This document shows positions 1-8,823 of a stretch of 64,000 nucleotides of DNA, one piece after another; the stretch's first letter is position 1; each line of letters opens with the position of its first letter. The stretch spans positions 1,316,586 through 1,380,585 of the forward strand of contig LJIE01000001.1 of assembly GCA_001281695.1 (NCBI GenBank), written 5' to 3'. The notes beneath the pieces were generated by a model. The model saw nothing but the letters and a program-made list of their open reading frames with translations, searched no databases and had not been told where the DNA came from. The stretch comes from a bacterium 336/3 (GTDB lineage Bacteria > Bacteroidota > Bacteroidia > Cytophagales > Thermonemataceae). The position numbers and the translations under genes are program-made.

Positions 1-2
1 AA

Positions 3-545
3 GAAATTTCGACTAACAGAAGAGCCAATGAAACTTTGTTAGGAAATTTAGTCGTAGATATGATTATAGCAAAAGCTCGTAAAAATGCTACTAAAAAAGT
101 AGATTTTGCTTTTGTTACTTTTGGTGGTTTGCGTTCAAGTATTCCTGCTGGAGCTATCAAAAGAGGAGATATATTTGAACTAATGCCTTTTGAAAATGAA
201 CTGGTTATTTTAGAGGTAGATGGAAAAGTGATTAGAAAATTGTTTGAACACATGGCAAATGTGAAAAATATGGCTATTTCTAATTCTAGAATATTTATTG
301 AAGGTGGAAAAATTAAAGAGGTTTTGATAGATGATGAACCCATTGAAGATACAAAAACTTATTATATAGCTACTTCCGATTATTTGGCAAATGGAGGTGA
401 TAATTTGAATTTCTTGAAAGAAAGAAAAAGCATGACTTTTTTGAATGCAAAATTTAGAGATTTAATTATCGAATCTATTGAAGAAACTCACAAAAACGGA
501 AAAAAAATAAATACTGAAATAGGAGGGCGAGTACAAGAAAGATAA
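3..545 (+). CDS. 5'-nucleotidase C-terminal domain protein (5' end outside window)
   Basis: The reading frame is open from the first bases of the window, so this is the 3' end of a longer gene; about 180 codons are visible. The visible part opens with a RRANETLLGNLVVDM stretch, the typical entry to the 5'-nucleotidase C-terminal (substrate-binding) domain, followed by an FVTFGGLRSSIPAG segment and a late YYIATSDYLANGGD stretch, all family hallmarks. Such proteins hydrolyse nucleoside monophosphates or related phosphates outside the cytoplasm. The metallophosphatase half is not visible; in Bacteroidota it can be a separate adjacent gene, so this may be a stand-alone C-terminal-domain protein. 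The gene ends at a strong hairpin shared with the convergent sufE. Confidence 0.85.
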   Translation, partial: EISTNRRANETLLGNLVVDMIIAKARKNATKKVDFAFVTFGGLRSSIPAGAIKRGDIFELMPFENELVILEVDGKVIRKLFEHMANVKNMAISNSRIFIEGGKIKEVLIDDEPIEDTKTYYIATSDYLANGGDNLNFLKERKSMTFLNAKFRDLIIESIEETHKNGKKINTEIGGRVQER

Positions 546-554
546 CACAAAAAA

Positions 555-582
555 AGAGCTTGAAAAAATCACTTCAAGCTCT
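555..582. terminator. Bidirectional terminator between 5'-nucleotidase and sufE
   Basis: A perfect 10-bp stem (AGAGCTTGAA / TTCAAGCTCT) with an 8-nt loop is flanked by A-runs on the left and T-runs on the right. It lies between two convergent genes and can serve both strands. Confidence 0.85.
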
Positions 583-589
583 TTTTCTT

Positions 590-1006
590 TTAAACATTTT
601 GGAAAGCTAAACTATATGCTTTCATCTGTTTAATCATAGAAGCAAGCCCATTGGCTCTTGTCATAGATAAATGTTGTTGCAAACCTACTTTTGAAAGAAA
701 ATGTAAATCTGCTTGAGAAATTTCTTCTGGAGTATGTTCAGAAAGCACTTTAATGAGAAGACTTACAAGTCCTTTTACAATAATGGCATCACTATCTCCC
801 TCAAAAAAAATTTTACCATCTTTAGTGTAAGCATGTAACCAAACTTGCGACTGGCAACCCCTTACCAAATTATCTTCTGTTTTGTATTCAGGTGCTAAAA
901 TAGGGAGTTTTTTACCCAATTCTATGATATACCCATATTTATCATCCCAGTCATCAAATAATTCAAAGTTGCTGATAATCTCATCTTGTATTTCTTGAAT
1001 TGTCAT
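590..1006 (-). CDS. sufE: SufE family cysteine desulfurase-stimulating protein
   Basis: 138 aa, the normal length for SufE. The RGCQSQVW motif places the conserved sulfur-accepting cysteine at residue 51. SufE takes persulfide sulfur from the cysteine desulfurase SufS and passes it to the SufBCD scaffold for Fe-S cluster assembly in the cytoplasm. No other suf gene is adjacent here. The ATG start at 1006 begins MTIQEIQDEI, a usual SufE N terminus. Confidence 0.92.
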   Translation of the reverse strand: MTIQEIQDEIISNFELFDDWDDKYGYIIELGKKLPILAPEYKTEDNLVRGCQSQVWLHAYTKDGKIFFEGDSDAIIVKGLVSLLIKVLSEHTPEEISQADLHFLSKVGLQQHLSMTRANGLASMIKQMKAYSLAFQNV

Positions 1007-1108
1007 AAACCTGTTTTTTAGTAGCAGAACATTTTTTAATAGAATATTGTTTCTCTAATATCCAAAATTGGCTTAACTTTTGGAGTCATTTCAGAAAACT
1101 CTGCAAAT

Positions 1109-2197
1109 ATGCGAAAATTATTACTTATTCTTGGTGTACTTTTTTCACAAGAATTGTCAGCTCAGTCTATTCAGGTCAAAATTAGTGGTAAAATACAAGA
1201 TTTTGATGAAAAGTCGTTGGTATTGCAAAAAGCTTCCATTAATGGTAGAAGTTCGATTGCTGTTGATACACTTGCTGTAGTCAATGGGCAATTTGAAAAA
1301 CTTTGTAAACTCCCTGAACACGGTTTGTATGTGTTTAGAATAAAACGAGCAGGCATTGTGATGGCTCTTGAAAATAAAGAAAGTGTGGAAATTGAGGTAA
1401 CTGAAGAGAATACAAAAATTGGAGGAACATCCAAAGGCTCACTGCTTATCAAAGAATATGCAGATTTTGAAGTAAGCCTTACACAAAAATATTTAAATCC
1501 TATTAATGAGGCTTATATAAAAATACAAGGTGATGAAGTTAAAGAAGCAGAGTTGATAAAAACCTATGAAAAAGCCTTGAAAGATAAAGACAAAGAATTG
1601 AATCAGATGGTTTTGGACAAGTTTGAAAGCTCCATTGCTTTGCATTATGTAGCTTTAAAGTGGGATGGTAACACTGATTTGGCTTTGATGGAGGAAATCA
1701 ATAAAAGAGTGCAAAAAAAACATCCTAAAACAACCTTTGCAGAGTTTGTAAATCAAAGATATAAATCTCTTAGTCAAATAGTTATGGGGGCAATAGCTCC
1801 AGAAATAGATTTGGCAGATGTGGATGGTAAAAATATTAAATTGTCTTCTTTCAAAGGAAAATATGTACTTATTGACTTTTGGGCTGCATGGTGTGGACCT
1901 TGTAGAGCCGAAAACCCCAATGTAGTTCGCATGTATGGCGAATATAAAAGTAAGGGTTTGGAAATTTATGGAGTATCGTTGGATGATAGCAAACAAGCAT
2001 GGTTAAAAGCTATTGAAAAAGATAAACTCACATGGATTAATGTTTCAGATTTGAAGGGCTGGCAGAGTATTGCAGCTAAAACCTATTCTGTATCAGCTAT
2101 TCCAATGAGCTTTTTGCTTGACAAACAAGGTAAAATTATTGCTAAAAACTTGAGAGGCAAGGCTTTAGAAGACAAGCTAAAAGAGCTAATGCCTTAG
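1109..2197 (+). CDS. TlpA-like thioredoxin-fold protein with N-terminal DUF4369-like domain
   Basis: 362 aa. Residues 1-19 are a signal peptide ending in ELSAQ. Residues about 22-120 resemble the beta-rich DUF4369 domain that precedes many Bacteroidota periplasmic thioredoxins. A helical linker follows, then a redoxin domain from about residue 230 with the active site WCGPC (Cys262 and Cys265) and a cis-Pro region AIPMSF. It probably acts as a thiol-disulfide reductase in the periplasm, for example on cytochrome c apoproteins or outer-membrane lipoproteins. Its stop overlaps by 4 bp the stop of the convergent deaminase gene, with no visible terminator. Confidence 0.88.
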   Translation: MRKLLLILGVLFSQELSAQSIQVKISGKIQDFDEKSLVLQKASINGRSSIAVDTLAVVNGQFEKLCKLPEHGLYVFRIKRAGIVMALENKESVEIEVTEENTKIGGTSKGSLLIKEYADFEVSLTQKYLNPINEAYIKIQGDEVKEAELIKTYEKALKDKDKELNQMVLDKFESSIALHYVALKWDGNTDLALMEEINKRVQKKHPKTTFAEFVNQRYKSLSQIVMGAIAPEIDLADVDGKNIKLSSFKGKYVLIDFWAAWCGPCRAENPNVVRMYGEYKSKGLEIYGVSLDDSKQAWLKAIEKDKLTWINVSDLKGWQSIAAKTYSVSAIPMSFLLDKQGKIIAKNLRGKALEDKLKELMP

Positions 2198-3084
2198 AAT
2201 ATTCCTCCACAATGAATAACTAAAATATTACTTGAAGGCTTGAAAAAGCCTTTTTTTATGGAATCAAAAACTCCATAGAATAATTTTCCTGTATAAACAG
2301 GCTCAATGGGTATGTTGTGTTGCTCTTGAAATTTCTCTATAAATTGAAGCAATTCAGGCTTTGATTTGGCATACCCTCCAAAATGATAATCCAATAAAAC
2401 TTCAAAATTTTGATATTGAATATATTGTCCTGATTCTAAAAGTTTATAAGCATCATCATATAAAAAAGAAGCATTTTTGAGGGTTGCAATACCCACTAAT
2501 TGTGTTTGAGTATTAAACAAGCTTACAGCCAAACCTGAAAGTGTTCCTGCTGTTCCAACACAAGTACAAACAGCATCAAAATGAATAGGATATTGAGGCA
2601 AAAAAGACAAAATTTCTGCTGTTCCACGAATGGATAAGGCATTGCTACCACCTTCAGGAATTAGATAAAAATCACCAAATTTTTCTTTAAGACTTTCAAT
2701 AAATAAAGGATTTTCTTTATCCCGATATTGCTCTCTATCAATATAATGCAAAGCCATGCCTGAATCTTGAGCAAATTGTAATCGAGGATTTAAAGGCAGA
2801 ATTTCTTCTCCTCTGATGATTCCAATTGTTTCAAAACCAAATAATTTTCCTGCACTTGCAGTAGCTACTATATGATTTGAAAATGCTCCTCCAAAAGTTA
2901 AAATTTTCTGAAAGCCTTTTTCTTTGGCATCTAAAAGATTGTATTTGAGTTTAAACCATTTATTACCAGAAATATGTGTATCTATTCTATCTAAACGCAA
3001 TACATACAAAGAAACCCCCTTTTCTACAAAAAGAGGGTTTTCGAGTTTTTCAATGAGTGTTTCTAATGATGGTATAGAAAACAT
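2194..3084 (-). CDS. 1-aminocyclopropane-1-carboxylate deaminase / D-cysteine desulfhydrase family enzyme
   Basis: 296 aa PLP enzyme of fold type II. The GNKWFKLKYN motif supplies the probable Schiff-base lysine (Lys42), and FGGAFSNH contains the residues that cradle the substrate carboxylate. Family members release ammonia from D-cysteine or 1-aminocyclopropane-1-carboxylate; which activity applies here cannot be read from sequence. Its ATG overlaps the gmk stop by one base (TAATG), so it is translationally coupled to gmk in one operon. It is a little shorter than the roughly 320-340 aa of enterobacterial DcyD. Confidence 0.85.
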   Translation of the reverse strand: MFSIPSLETLIEKLENPLFVEKGVSLYVLRLDRIDTHISGNKWFKLKYNLLDAKEKGFQKILTFGGAFSNHIVATASAGKLFGFETIGIIRGEEILPLNPRLQFAQDSGMALHYIDREQYRDKENPLFIESLKEKFGDFYLIPEGGSNALSIRGTAEILSFLPQYPIHFDAVCTCVGTAGTLSGLAVSLFNTQTQLVGIATLKNASFLYDDAYKLLESGQYIQYQNFEVLLDYHFGGYAKSKPELLQFIEKFQEQHNIPIEPVYTGKLFYGVFDSIKKGFFKPSSNILVIHCGGIF

Positions 3085-3659
3085 TATTTGTTAATAAAAT
3101 CTTTGACAATTTGGGTTGCTTTCTCAAGAGTAGCCTCTAAATCTTCGTTTAATAGCACAATATCAAAACGGTTTTCAAAAGACATTTCATATTCAGCTTT
3201 GGCAATTCTTGTTTCTATGCTTGCATCTGTTTCTGTCTGGCGTTTGAGCAATCTTTTACGCAATTCGTCCACTGAGCTTACTTTTACAAAAATAGCCAGA
3301 GCATTGTCTCCATAAAACTCTTTGATTCTCAAGCCACCCACTACATCTACATCAAAAATCACATGCTTGCCTGAATCCCAAATGCGTTGTATTTCCGATT
3401 TGAGTGTTCCATAATAAGCCCCTGAATAGACCTGTTCCCATTCTACAAATTCCTCATTTCTAATTTTTTGTTCAAACTCTTCCTTATCCATGAAATAATA
3501 ATCCTTTCCATGTTCTTCAGTTCTTCCTCTACGAGGGCGTGTACAAGCAGAAATAGAGTATCCTAAAGAAGGGATTGTACTAGCCAAGTGTTTTACGATA
3601 GTAGTCTTTCCTGAGCCAGAAGGAGCAGAAAAGATAAGCAATTTTCCTTGTTTATGCAT
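3084..3659 (-). CDS. gmk: Guanylate kinase
   Basis: 191 aa from the ATG at 3659. An upstream in-frame start at 3704 would add a hydrophobic leader not found in the family, so the internal ATG giving [20 protein letters not shown] is preferred. The P-loop [10 protein letters not shown], the GMP-binding [20 protein letters not shown] segment and the [17 protein letters not shown] lid are all present. It phosphorylates GMP to GDP in the cytoplasm. It is transcribed with the downstream PLP enzyme. Confidence 0.95.
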   Translation of the reverse strand: MHKQGKLLIFSAPSGSGKTTIVKHLASTIPSLGYSISACTRPRRGRTEEHGKDYYFMDKEEFEQKIRNEEFVEWEQVYSGAYYGTLKSEIQRIWDSGKHVIFDVDVVGGLRIKEFYGDNALAIFVKVSSVDELRKRLLKRQTETDASIETRIAKAEYEMSFENRFDIVLLNEDLEATLEKATQIVKDFINK

Positions 3660-3725
3660 ATAATAGAGTAAGAATAGGGATAGACAAATGTAAGATGTAT
3701 TCATCTTGAAAACAAAAAATCATCT

Positions 3726-4733
3726 TTATTTTTCGAGTTCACTAAAAATCTTTTTCCCTTTGGCATAATATTGCCATACTACCGATTTTTTGAAAAAATG
3801 TGTTTTTGGTTTTTTACTTCTTTTGAGTTTTCCACTCAAAACCCATCCATAAAAATTGAAATGAGCCTTAATTATTGCCCAAATATTACTCAATTCTCCT
3901 TTTTTTAGGAATAATACTCCCGAAGCCCCATCTAAAATAAGTCTTAAAGGAATAAGCCAAATGAGTGTAAAGAGAGGAGCATTTTTATAAAGGGTAGCCA
4001 AGTTATTTCGGTAATTCAAAAAAGTCTTTCTAGGGTTTGATTTATGAAGTGTACCACCACCTACATGAAACACTTCTGATGATGAACAATACATGATTTT
4101 ACCACCTTCATTCAAAACTCGCCATCCAAAATCAATTTCTTCAAAATGAGCAAAGAAGTTTTCATCAAAACCAACCAATTTATGCCACCAGTCAGCTCTT
4201 ACACACATACAAGCTCCCGTTGCCCAATGGATAGGCATATTTTGGTTGTATTGTCCTTTGTCTTCTTCCAAAGTATCAAAAATTCTACCTCTACAAAAAG
4301 CATAACCCCATTTATCCATGAAGCCACCTGCCGCTCCTGCATATTCAAAATGTGTTTTCTGATGAAAAGCCTTTATTTTTGGCTGGCAGATTACAAGATT
4401 ACTATCTGTTTCCATCAACAAGACCAACGAATCTGCCCAATTGGGTGTTACTTCTACATCCGAATTGAGTAAAATATAATATTTAGCCTCTATTTGAGCC
4501 AATGCTTTGTTATAGCCCAAACAAAAACCATAATTTTTATCTAAATTAATAAGATGTACCTGTGGAAAATTACTTTCTAAAAAGATAATAGAATCATCTG
4601 TAGAGGCATTATCAGCCACTACAATTTGAGCATTGGGGCTATGAGCTACTACTGAGGGTAGAAAATTTTCTAACCAATGCTTTCCATTATAATTTAAAAT
4701 AACAACTGCAACGCTTGGATAAGGTGTTTTCAA
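3726..4733 (-). CDS. Family 2 glycosyltransferase
   Basis: 335 aa. The N terminus SVAVVILNYNGKHWL and VVADNASTDDS are classic GT2 (GT-A fold) features; LLNSDVEV supplies the metal-binding acidic motif, and WATGACMCVRADWW with FDENFFAHFEEIDFGWR matches rhamnosyltransferase-like members. It probably transfers a sugar from a nucleotide sugar to a cell-surface glycan at the inner face of the membrane; a hydrophobic stretch near residue 265 could be membrane-associated. The acceptor is unknown. It sits between DoxX and gmk, not in a polysaccharide cluster. Confidence 0.88.
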   Translation of the reverse strand: MKTPYPSVAVVILNYNGKHWLENFLPSVVAHSPNAQIVVADNASTDDSIIFLESNFPQVHLINLDKNYGFCLGYNKALAQIEAKYYILLNSDVEVTPNWADSLVLLMETDSNLVICQPKIKAFHQKTHFEYAGAAGGFMDKWGYAFCRGRIFDTLEEDKGQYNQNMPIHWATGACMCVRADWWHKLVGFDENFFAHFEEIDFGWRVLNEGGKIMYCSSSEVFHVGGGTLHKSNPRKTFLNYRNNLATLYKNAPLFTLIWLIPLRLILDGASGVLFLKKGELSNIWAIIKAHFNFYGWVLSGKLKRSKKPKTHFFKKSVVWQYYAKGKKIFSELEK

Positions 4734-4751
4734 GGTAATGGTACTTTAGAA

Positions 4752-5150
4752 TTATTTCAACATCACCATTGCCACAATGGACAATATAAAGTAAGGAACT
4801 AATGTGGCTGCCCCTGCATAGTCTTTGGCAATACGTTGTCCAAAAAATAACATCACCAAACTTAATGCTGAAGCCAATGCCCCATAATAAGCCAATGAAC
4901 TTTTTAGAGTAAAAATAATTTGAAAAACACCTGCTATTGATAAAGCTCCAGCCGAAAGCTCGACAAGTGTGATGGTAGCTAGTAGCAAAGGCACTTGTTT
5001 GTTTAAAAATGTCTTAGAAAAATGTCCTACAAGCCATGAAAGATTGCCTTTCCAATCAAAAATTTTATCTAAGCCAGACTGCAAGAATAAAATTGCCAAA
5101 AAAGTTGCTAAAAATAGTTTTACAATGTGTGGGAATTGTAGAAAATCCAT
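4752..5150 (-). CDS. DoxX-like membrane protein
   Basis: 132 aa with four predicted membrane helices. The first helix carries FLQSGLDKIFDW, the usual DoxX/MauE-type signature (hydrophobic residues, SGLDK), and later helices are small-residue rich. Family members are inner-membrane proteins sometimes linked to redox or terpene chemistry, but no function can be assigned here. It lies 18 bp upstream of the glycosyltransferase on the same strand. Confidence 0.72.
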   Translation of the reverse strand: MDFLQFPHIVKLFLATFLAILFLQSGLDKIFDWKGNLSWLVGHFSKTFLNKQVPLLLATITLVELSAGALSIAGVFQIIFTLKSSLAYYGALASALSLVMLFFGQRIAKDYAGAATLVPYFILSIVAMVMLK

Positions 5151-5267
5151 AATCTTAAGAAAATAAATGATAAGTTTAATTGTACAATTTTAAGAATTTG
5201 GCAAAAAAGAAAGTCTATGAATTTTTATATTCTATTTCCCTTCTCCATCAAAAATAAATTATTTCAA

Positions 5268-6023
5268 TCAATCAAAATGCTTTTTGATGTAGCCATCAAA
5301 GCCAGCTTTTTTAACAGTTGGTAGTTGTTTTTCAGCAGCTTGTTCATCTTCATAAGAACCCACAAGCACCCTATAAATACGTTTTTCGCTCCAACCTACT
5401 TGTATATAAGACTCTTGAATACCAGCTTGTTGTAATGTTTTGCATAATTCTTTTGCATTGTCTATATCTCCATAAGAGCCTACTTGTATTCCATAGCCTT
5501 TAGGGGTTCTTTTCGTTCCCCACATGCTATATGTATTGCCTGTTACAAAGGACGTATCTGTAGAATTTTTCTTTGGTTCATCAGGTTTGATAGTAACATT
5601 TGTATTGGTATTATTCTGAGTAGTAACAGAATCCTTTTTAGGCTCATTGTTATTAGGCTTTATAATTTCCTCATCTGTAACAACTTCTATCTGTACTTTG
5701 GCTGTTCCTGAGAGCATCATACCAAGCTCTTGAGCTGCTGCTTGTGAAACATCTATGATGCGGGCATGGGCAAAAGGACCTCTATCATTGATACGAACAA
5801 TGACAGATTTATTGTTTTTCAGGTTAGTAACCTTTACTTTTGTACCAAATTTGAGAGTTCTGTGGGCTGCTGTAAGTTTATAAGTATCAAACGTTTCGCC
5901 ACTGGCAGTTTTTCTACCATGAAATTTGCCACCATAATAAGAAGCCATGCCTTTTTGGGTAAATTTAGCTTGTCCATAAGCAAATCCCCAAGAGCAAAAA
6001 AGCAGAATCAATAAAATTCTCAT
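5268..6023 (-). CDS. rlpA: RlpA-like double-psi beta-barrel protein with C-terminal SPOR domain
   Basis: 251 aa from the ATG at 6023, which starts a clear signal peptide (MRILLILLFCSWGFAYGQA); an upstream in-frame start at 6077 would bury it. Residues about 25-110 form the RlpA domain (GMASYYGGKFHGRKTASGE, VRINDRGPFAHARIIDVS). A Thr/Asn/Lys-rich linker leads to a SPOR domain (about 170-251) that binds denuded glycan strands at the septum. RlpA proteins are septal lytic transglycosylases or cell-shape proteins. It is divergent from tsaE, with a promoter in the shared spacer. Confidence 0.9.
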   Translation of the reverse strand: MRILLILLFCSWGFAYGQAKFTQKGMASYYGGKFHGRKTASGETFDTYKLTAAHRTLKFGTKVKVTNLKNNKSVIVRINDRGPFAHARIIDVSQAAAQELGMMLSGTAKVQIEVVTDEEIIKPNNNEPKKDSVTTQNNTNTNVTIKPDEPKKNSTDTSFVTGNTYSMWGTKRTPKGYGIQVGSYGDIDNAKELCKTLQQAGIQESYIQVGWSEKRIYRVLVGSYEDEQAAEKQLPTVKKAGFDGYIKKHFD

Positions 6024-6046
6024 ACTTATTTTATTGTTTGAAAATG

Positions 6047-6077
6047 CAAAAATAGTAATTTTAGCCCATATAGACAA
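6047..6077 (-). promoter_or_regulatory. Probable rlpA promoter (TTG-N20-TATTTTTG on the minus strand)
   Basis: Reading the minus strand, TATTTTTG (6054-6047) fits the Bacteroidota -7 consensus TAnnTTTG, and TTG (6077-6075) lies 20 bases upstream, near the usual -33 spacing. The -7 box ends 23 bases before the rlpA ATG. Confidence 0.6.
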
Positions 6078-6090
6078 GTTTTTTTATAAT

Positions 6091-6528
6091 ATGCTGTTAT
6101 TGAAAGAATTATATTGCCAATCTCTTCAAGAATTACCACAAATGGCTTCTCAAATTGTAGAAATTTGCAAAAGCTATAATGTTTGGATTTTTGAAGGACA
6201 GATGGGAGCAGGTAAAACAACACTTATCAAACAGATTTGCAAAGTTTTAGGAGTGATAGATGAAGTACAAAGCCCTACGTTTTCCATTGTCAACGAATAT
6301 CATACCAATGCTCATCAACGTATCTATCATTTCGATTTCTACAGATTGCGTTCAGAGCAAGAAGCCTACGATATAGGTTATGAAGAATATTTTTATGATG
6401 AAAAAGCGTATTGTTTTTTAGAATGGGCTTCTAAAGTCAGTAATTTATTACCACCTGAAAGTGTATGTATTGAAATAGAAATTTTAGGAGAAGAAAAAAG
6501 AAAATATAAAATATTGAAAAATAGTTAA
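6091..6528 (+). CDS. tsaE: tRNA threonylcarbamoyladenosine biosynthesis ATPase TsaE
   Basis: 145 aa from ATG 6091; an in-frame start at 6034 adds a tail with no family match. Walker A is EGQMGAGKTTL, followed by the SPTFSIVNEY segment and a YHFDFYRL motif typical of TsaE; the C-terminal FLEWASK is also conserved. TsaE is the ATPase that works with TsaB and TsaD to make the t6A modification at position 37 of ANN-decoding tRNAs. The stop overlaps by 4 bp that of the convergent apaG. Confidence 0.93.
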   Translation: MLLLKELYCQSLQELPQMASQIVEICKSYNVWIFEGQMGAGKTTLIKQICKVLGVIDEVQSPTFSIVNEYHTNAHQRIYHFDFYRLRSEQEAYDIGYEEYFYDEKAYCFLEWASKVSNLLPPESVCIEIEILGEEKRKYKILKNS

Positions 6529-6911
6529 TTTAAACGATATGGAACAATCAATTTGAATTCAGGAATAATTACACTAAACTTTTTCCCATCCATCACACGC
6601 TCCATCGTATAAGTGCCTTTCATTTTTCCAATATCCGATTTAATATTACAGCCTGAAACATATTCATGTATATCACCAGGTTCAAGAATAGGCTGTTTTC
6701 CTATTACACCATCTCCTTTTACTTCAGTAATGATACCACATGAGTCATAAATAAACCAATGCCTCGAAAGTAGTTGTACAGTGTAAGTACTACCATTTTC
6801 GATACGAACTTTATAAGTAAAAGCATAGTGCGACTGCTTTGGGCTAGAGTAGTCGGGGTGGTATTCTGTTTGAACACTTACCTTTACACCGTCAGTAATT
6901 TGGGTAACCAT
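6525..6911 (-). CDS. apaG: ApaG domain protein
   Basis: 128 aa, full length for ApaG (fibronectin-III-like fold). Typical features are FTYKVRIEN, LLSRHWFI, the GDGVIGKQPILEPG turn and GTYTME. ApaG proteins are small soluble proteins linked in enterobacteria to cobalt resistance and Ap4A metabolism; the biochemical role is unsettled. Convergent with tsaE, without a terminator between them. Confidence 0.92.
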   Translation of the reverse strand: MVTQITDGVKVSVQTEYHPDYSSPKQSHYAFTYKVRIENGSTYTVQLLSRHWFIYDSCGIITEVKGDGVIGKQPILEPGDIHEYVSGCNIKSDIGKMKGTYTMERVMDGKKFSVIIPEFKLIVPYRLN

Positions 6912-7010
6912 TTCTCGATTGCGTTTGAATCAAAAATACAAACTTCTTACTTTGATACCAAAAAAAAATTAGAGTAATTTTACACCTTTATGAATAAGAA
7001 ATAGAACGAC

Positions 7011-7928
7011 ATGAAAGCTAAAAAAAAATATTTAATTTCTGTGGTTGGAGCAACAGCTGTAGGCAAAACAGACCTTACCATTACCCTAGCTAAAGAACTT
7101 GATACGAAAATTATATCTGCTGATTCTCGACAGTTTTTTAAAGAGTTGAGCATTGGAACAGCAAAGCCTTCTAAACTTGAGATGAAAGGTGTGAAACACT
7201 ATTTAATCAATAATTTATCTATTAAAGAAAATTATAATATTGGTGATTTTGAAAAAGATGCTCTACATGCTCTCAAAAATATTTACAGAAAAAATAACAA
7301 AGCTATTTTGGTAGGTGGGTCAGGGTTATACTGTAAAGCTCTTTGGGAAGGAATAGATGATATGCCAGATATTGACTTAGAGCTTAGAAAACAAATTCAA
7401 GAAGAGTATCAAGAAAAAGGTTTGAATTTTCTTCAAGAAGAAGTGAAACGTTTAGATCCAGTATATTTTTTAGAGGTAGATATCAAAAACCCTCAAAGGT
7501 TGATGCGAGCTTTGGAAATGTGTATCACAACAGGACAACCTTTTTCTAATTTTAGAAAAGGAAAAAAAGGAAAAAGAAATTTTCATAATATCAAGATAGG
7601 TTTGGAAAGACCCAGAGAAGAATTGTATGAAAGAATCAATCAAAGAATGGATTTGATGTTGGAGGCAGGACTTTTGGAAGAAGCAAAGGCAGTATATAAT
7701 TTTAAACATCATAATGCGTTACAAACTGTAGGATATCGAGAAATTTTTGATTTTATGGAAAATAAACAAGATTGGAATGAAACTCTCCGTTTACTAAAAC
7801 AAAACTCTAGACATTATGCCAAACGCCAAATGACATGGTTCAAAAAAGATACAGAAATAAAGTGGTTTCACCCTTCAGAATATTCAGAAATATTAGAGTA
7901 TATTCATGAGAAAATTTCTACATTTTAA
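7011..7928 (+). CDS. miaA: tRNA dimethylallyltransferase
   Basis: 305 aa. The P-loop GATAVGKTDLT, the SADSRQFFKELSIGTAKPS motif and the later LVGGSGLYCKAL and NPQRLMRALE segments are those of MiaA. The enzyme transfers an isoprenyl group from dimethylallyl diphosphate to A37 of tRNAs reading UNN codons. C-terminal QTVGYREIFDF and RHYAKRQMTWFKKD complete the family pattern, so the gene is intact. Confidence 0.95.
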   Translation: MKAKKKYLISVVGATAVGKTDLTITLAKELDTKIISADSRQFFKELSIGTAKPSKLEMKGVKHYLINNLSIKENYNIGDFEKDALHALKNIYRKNNKAILVGGSGLYCKALWEGIDDMPDIDLELRKQIQEEYQEKGLNFLQEEVKRLDPVYFLEVDIKNPQRLMRALEMCITTGQPFSNFRKGKKGKRNFHNIKIGLERPREELYERINQRMDLMLEAGLLEEAKAVYNFKHHNALQTVGYREIFDFMENKQDWNETLRLLKQNSRHYAKRQMTWFKKDTEIKWFHPSEYSEILEYIHEKISTF

Positions 7929-8000
7929 TGCTTATTGCTTAAACTTTATTCATATTGATTACTATAAAAACTTAAAAGAACATGATACCCATATCAAACT

Positions 8001-8816
8001 ATGACATTCAATACTTTCAAAAAAGTAGGTACACGGCTTTACATACAATTTATAGCATTAGTCGTAGTTCTTACACTTATTAATCAGCTTATTATACAGT
8101 ATGTACTCCAGCAACGAACATACGAATCACGTATTATCAGTTTAGCAGGAAAGCAACGAATGCTAAGTCAGAAAATAGTCAAATTAGCTTGGCAGAAGCA
8201 TTATGAAGAAGTATTGCCATTTTTAGAAGAGTGGAATAATATTCATATTGGATTGCAACAAGGATGTTCTATATTGGGGGTTCCAAAACTTCAAAATCAG
8301 AGTATAAAAAATATGTTTGAAGAGCTCAACCCTATTCAAACCAAAATTTACTGGGCTGTAAAACGTTCACCTATCCCTAAAGATACATTTGAAAATAAAG
8401 CTGTACTACGAGAAATGGATAACGCTTTCATGTATTCTATGGATAAAATTATTTGGGCTTTTGAGGAAGAATCCAAAAGAAAACAACAAACATTGATTTT
8501 TTTAGAAATAGCTTTGGCTATAATTTCTCTAATAATCATTTTTGCAGTGGTATTTTTTGTTATACGCCCTGCAATACAAACAATTACAGAACAAAATAGG
8601 ACATTGGGGAATATTGCTTTCACTCAATCGCATCATGTACGAAGGCATTTGGTTAATATTATGGGGGCTGTTAGCCTGATTAAAGAACAAAATATACCTT
8701 TAACAGAAGATCAACAACAACTTTTTACATTATTAGAAGAAGCTTCCAACAATTTGGATAATACTGTTTATGAAGTTGTAAAGCAAGTTAATGTATTACA
8801 AAATCAATCAACTTAA
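8001..8816 (+). CDS. Membrane sensor with PilJ-like type IV pili sensing domain and isolated histidine-kinase dimerisation helix
   Basis: 271 aa. Residues 13-35 are a membrane helix, residues about 40-160 are a helical extracytoplasmic domain opening with SLAGKQRMLSQKIVKLA, the signature of the PilJ-type N-terminal domain, and 166-188 are a second membrane helix. The cytoplasmic tail has a histidine-kinase H-box, FTQSHHVRRHL, with the candidate phospho-acceptor His211, and a second helix ending in LDNTVYEVVKQV. The protein then stops: there is no ATP-binding HATPase domain, and the next gene does not supply one. It could be a phosphotransfer or dimerisation partner for another kinase, or a truncated kinase. 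Confidence 0.75.
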   Translation: MTFNTFKKVGTRLYIQFIALVVVLTLINQLIIQYVLQQRTYESRIISLAGKQRMLSQKIVKLAWQKHYEEVLPFLEEWNNIHIGLQQGCSILGVPKLQNQSIKNMFEELNPIQTKIYWAVKRSPIPKDTFENKAVLREMDNAFMYSMDKIIWAFEEESKRKQQTLIFLEIALAIISLIIIFAVVFFVIRPAIQTITEQNRTLGNIAFTQSHHVRRHLVNIMGAVSLIKEQNIPLTEDQQQLFTLLEEASNNLDNTVYEVVKQVNVLQNQST

Positions 8817-8823
8817 AATTTTT

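Noticed and set aside
3660-3704. Longer gmk N terminus
   Set aside because: The extra residues are hydrophobic and absent from guanylate kinases; the ATG at 3659 gives the normal start.
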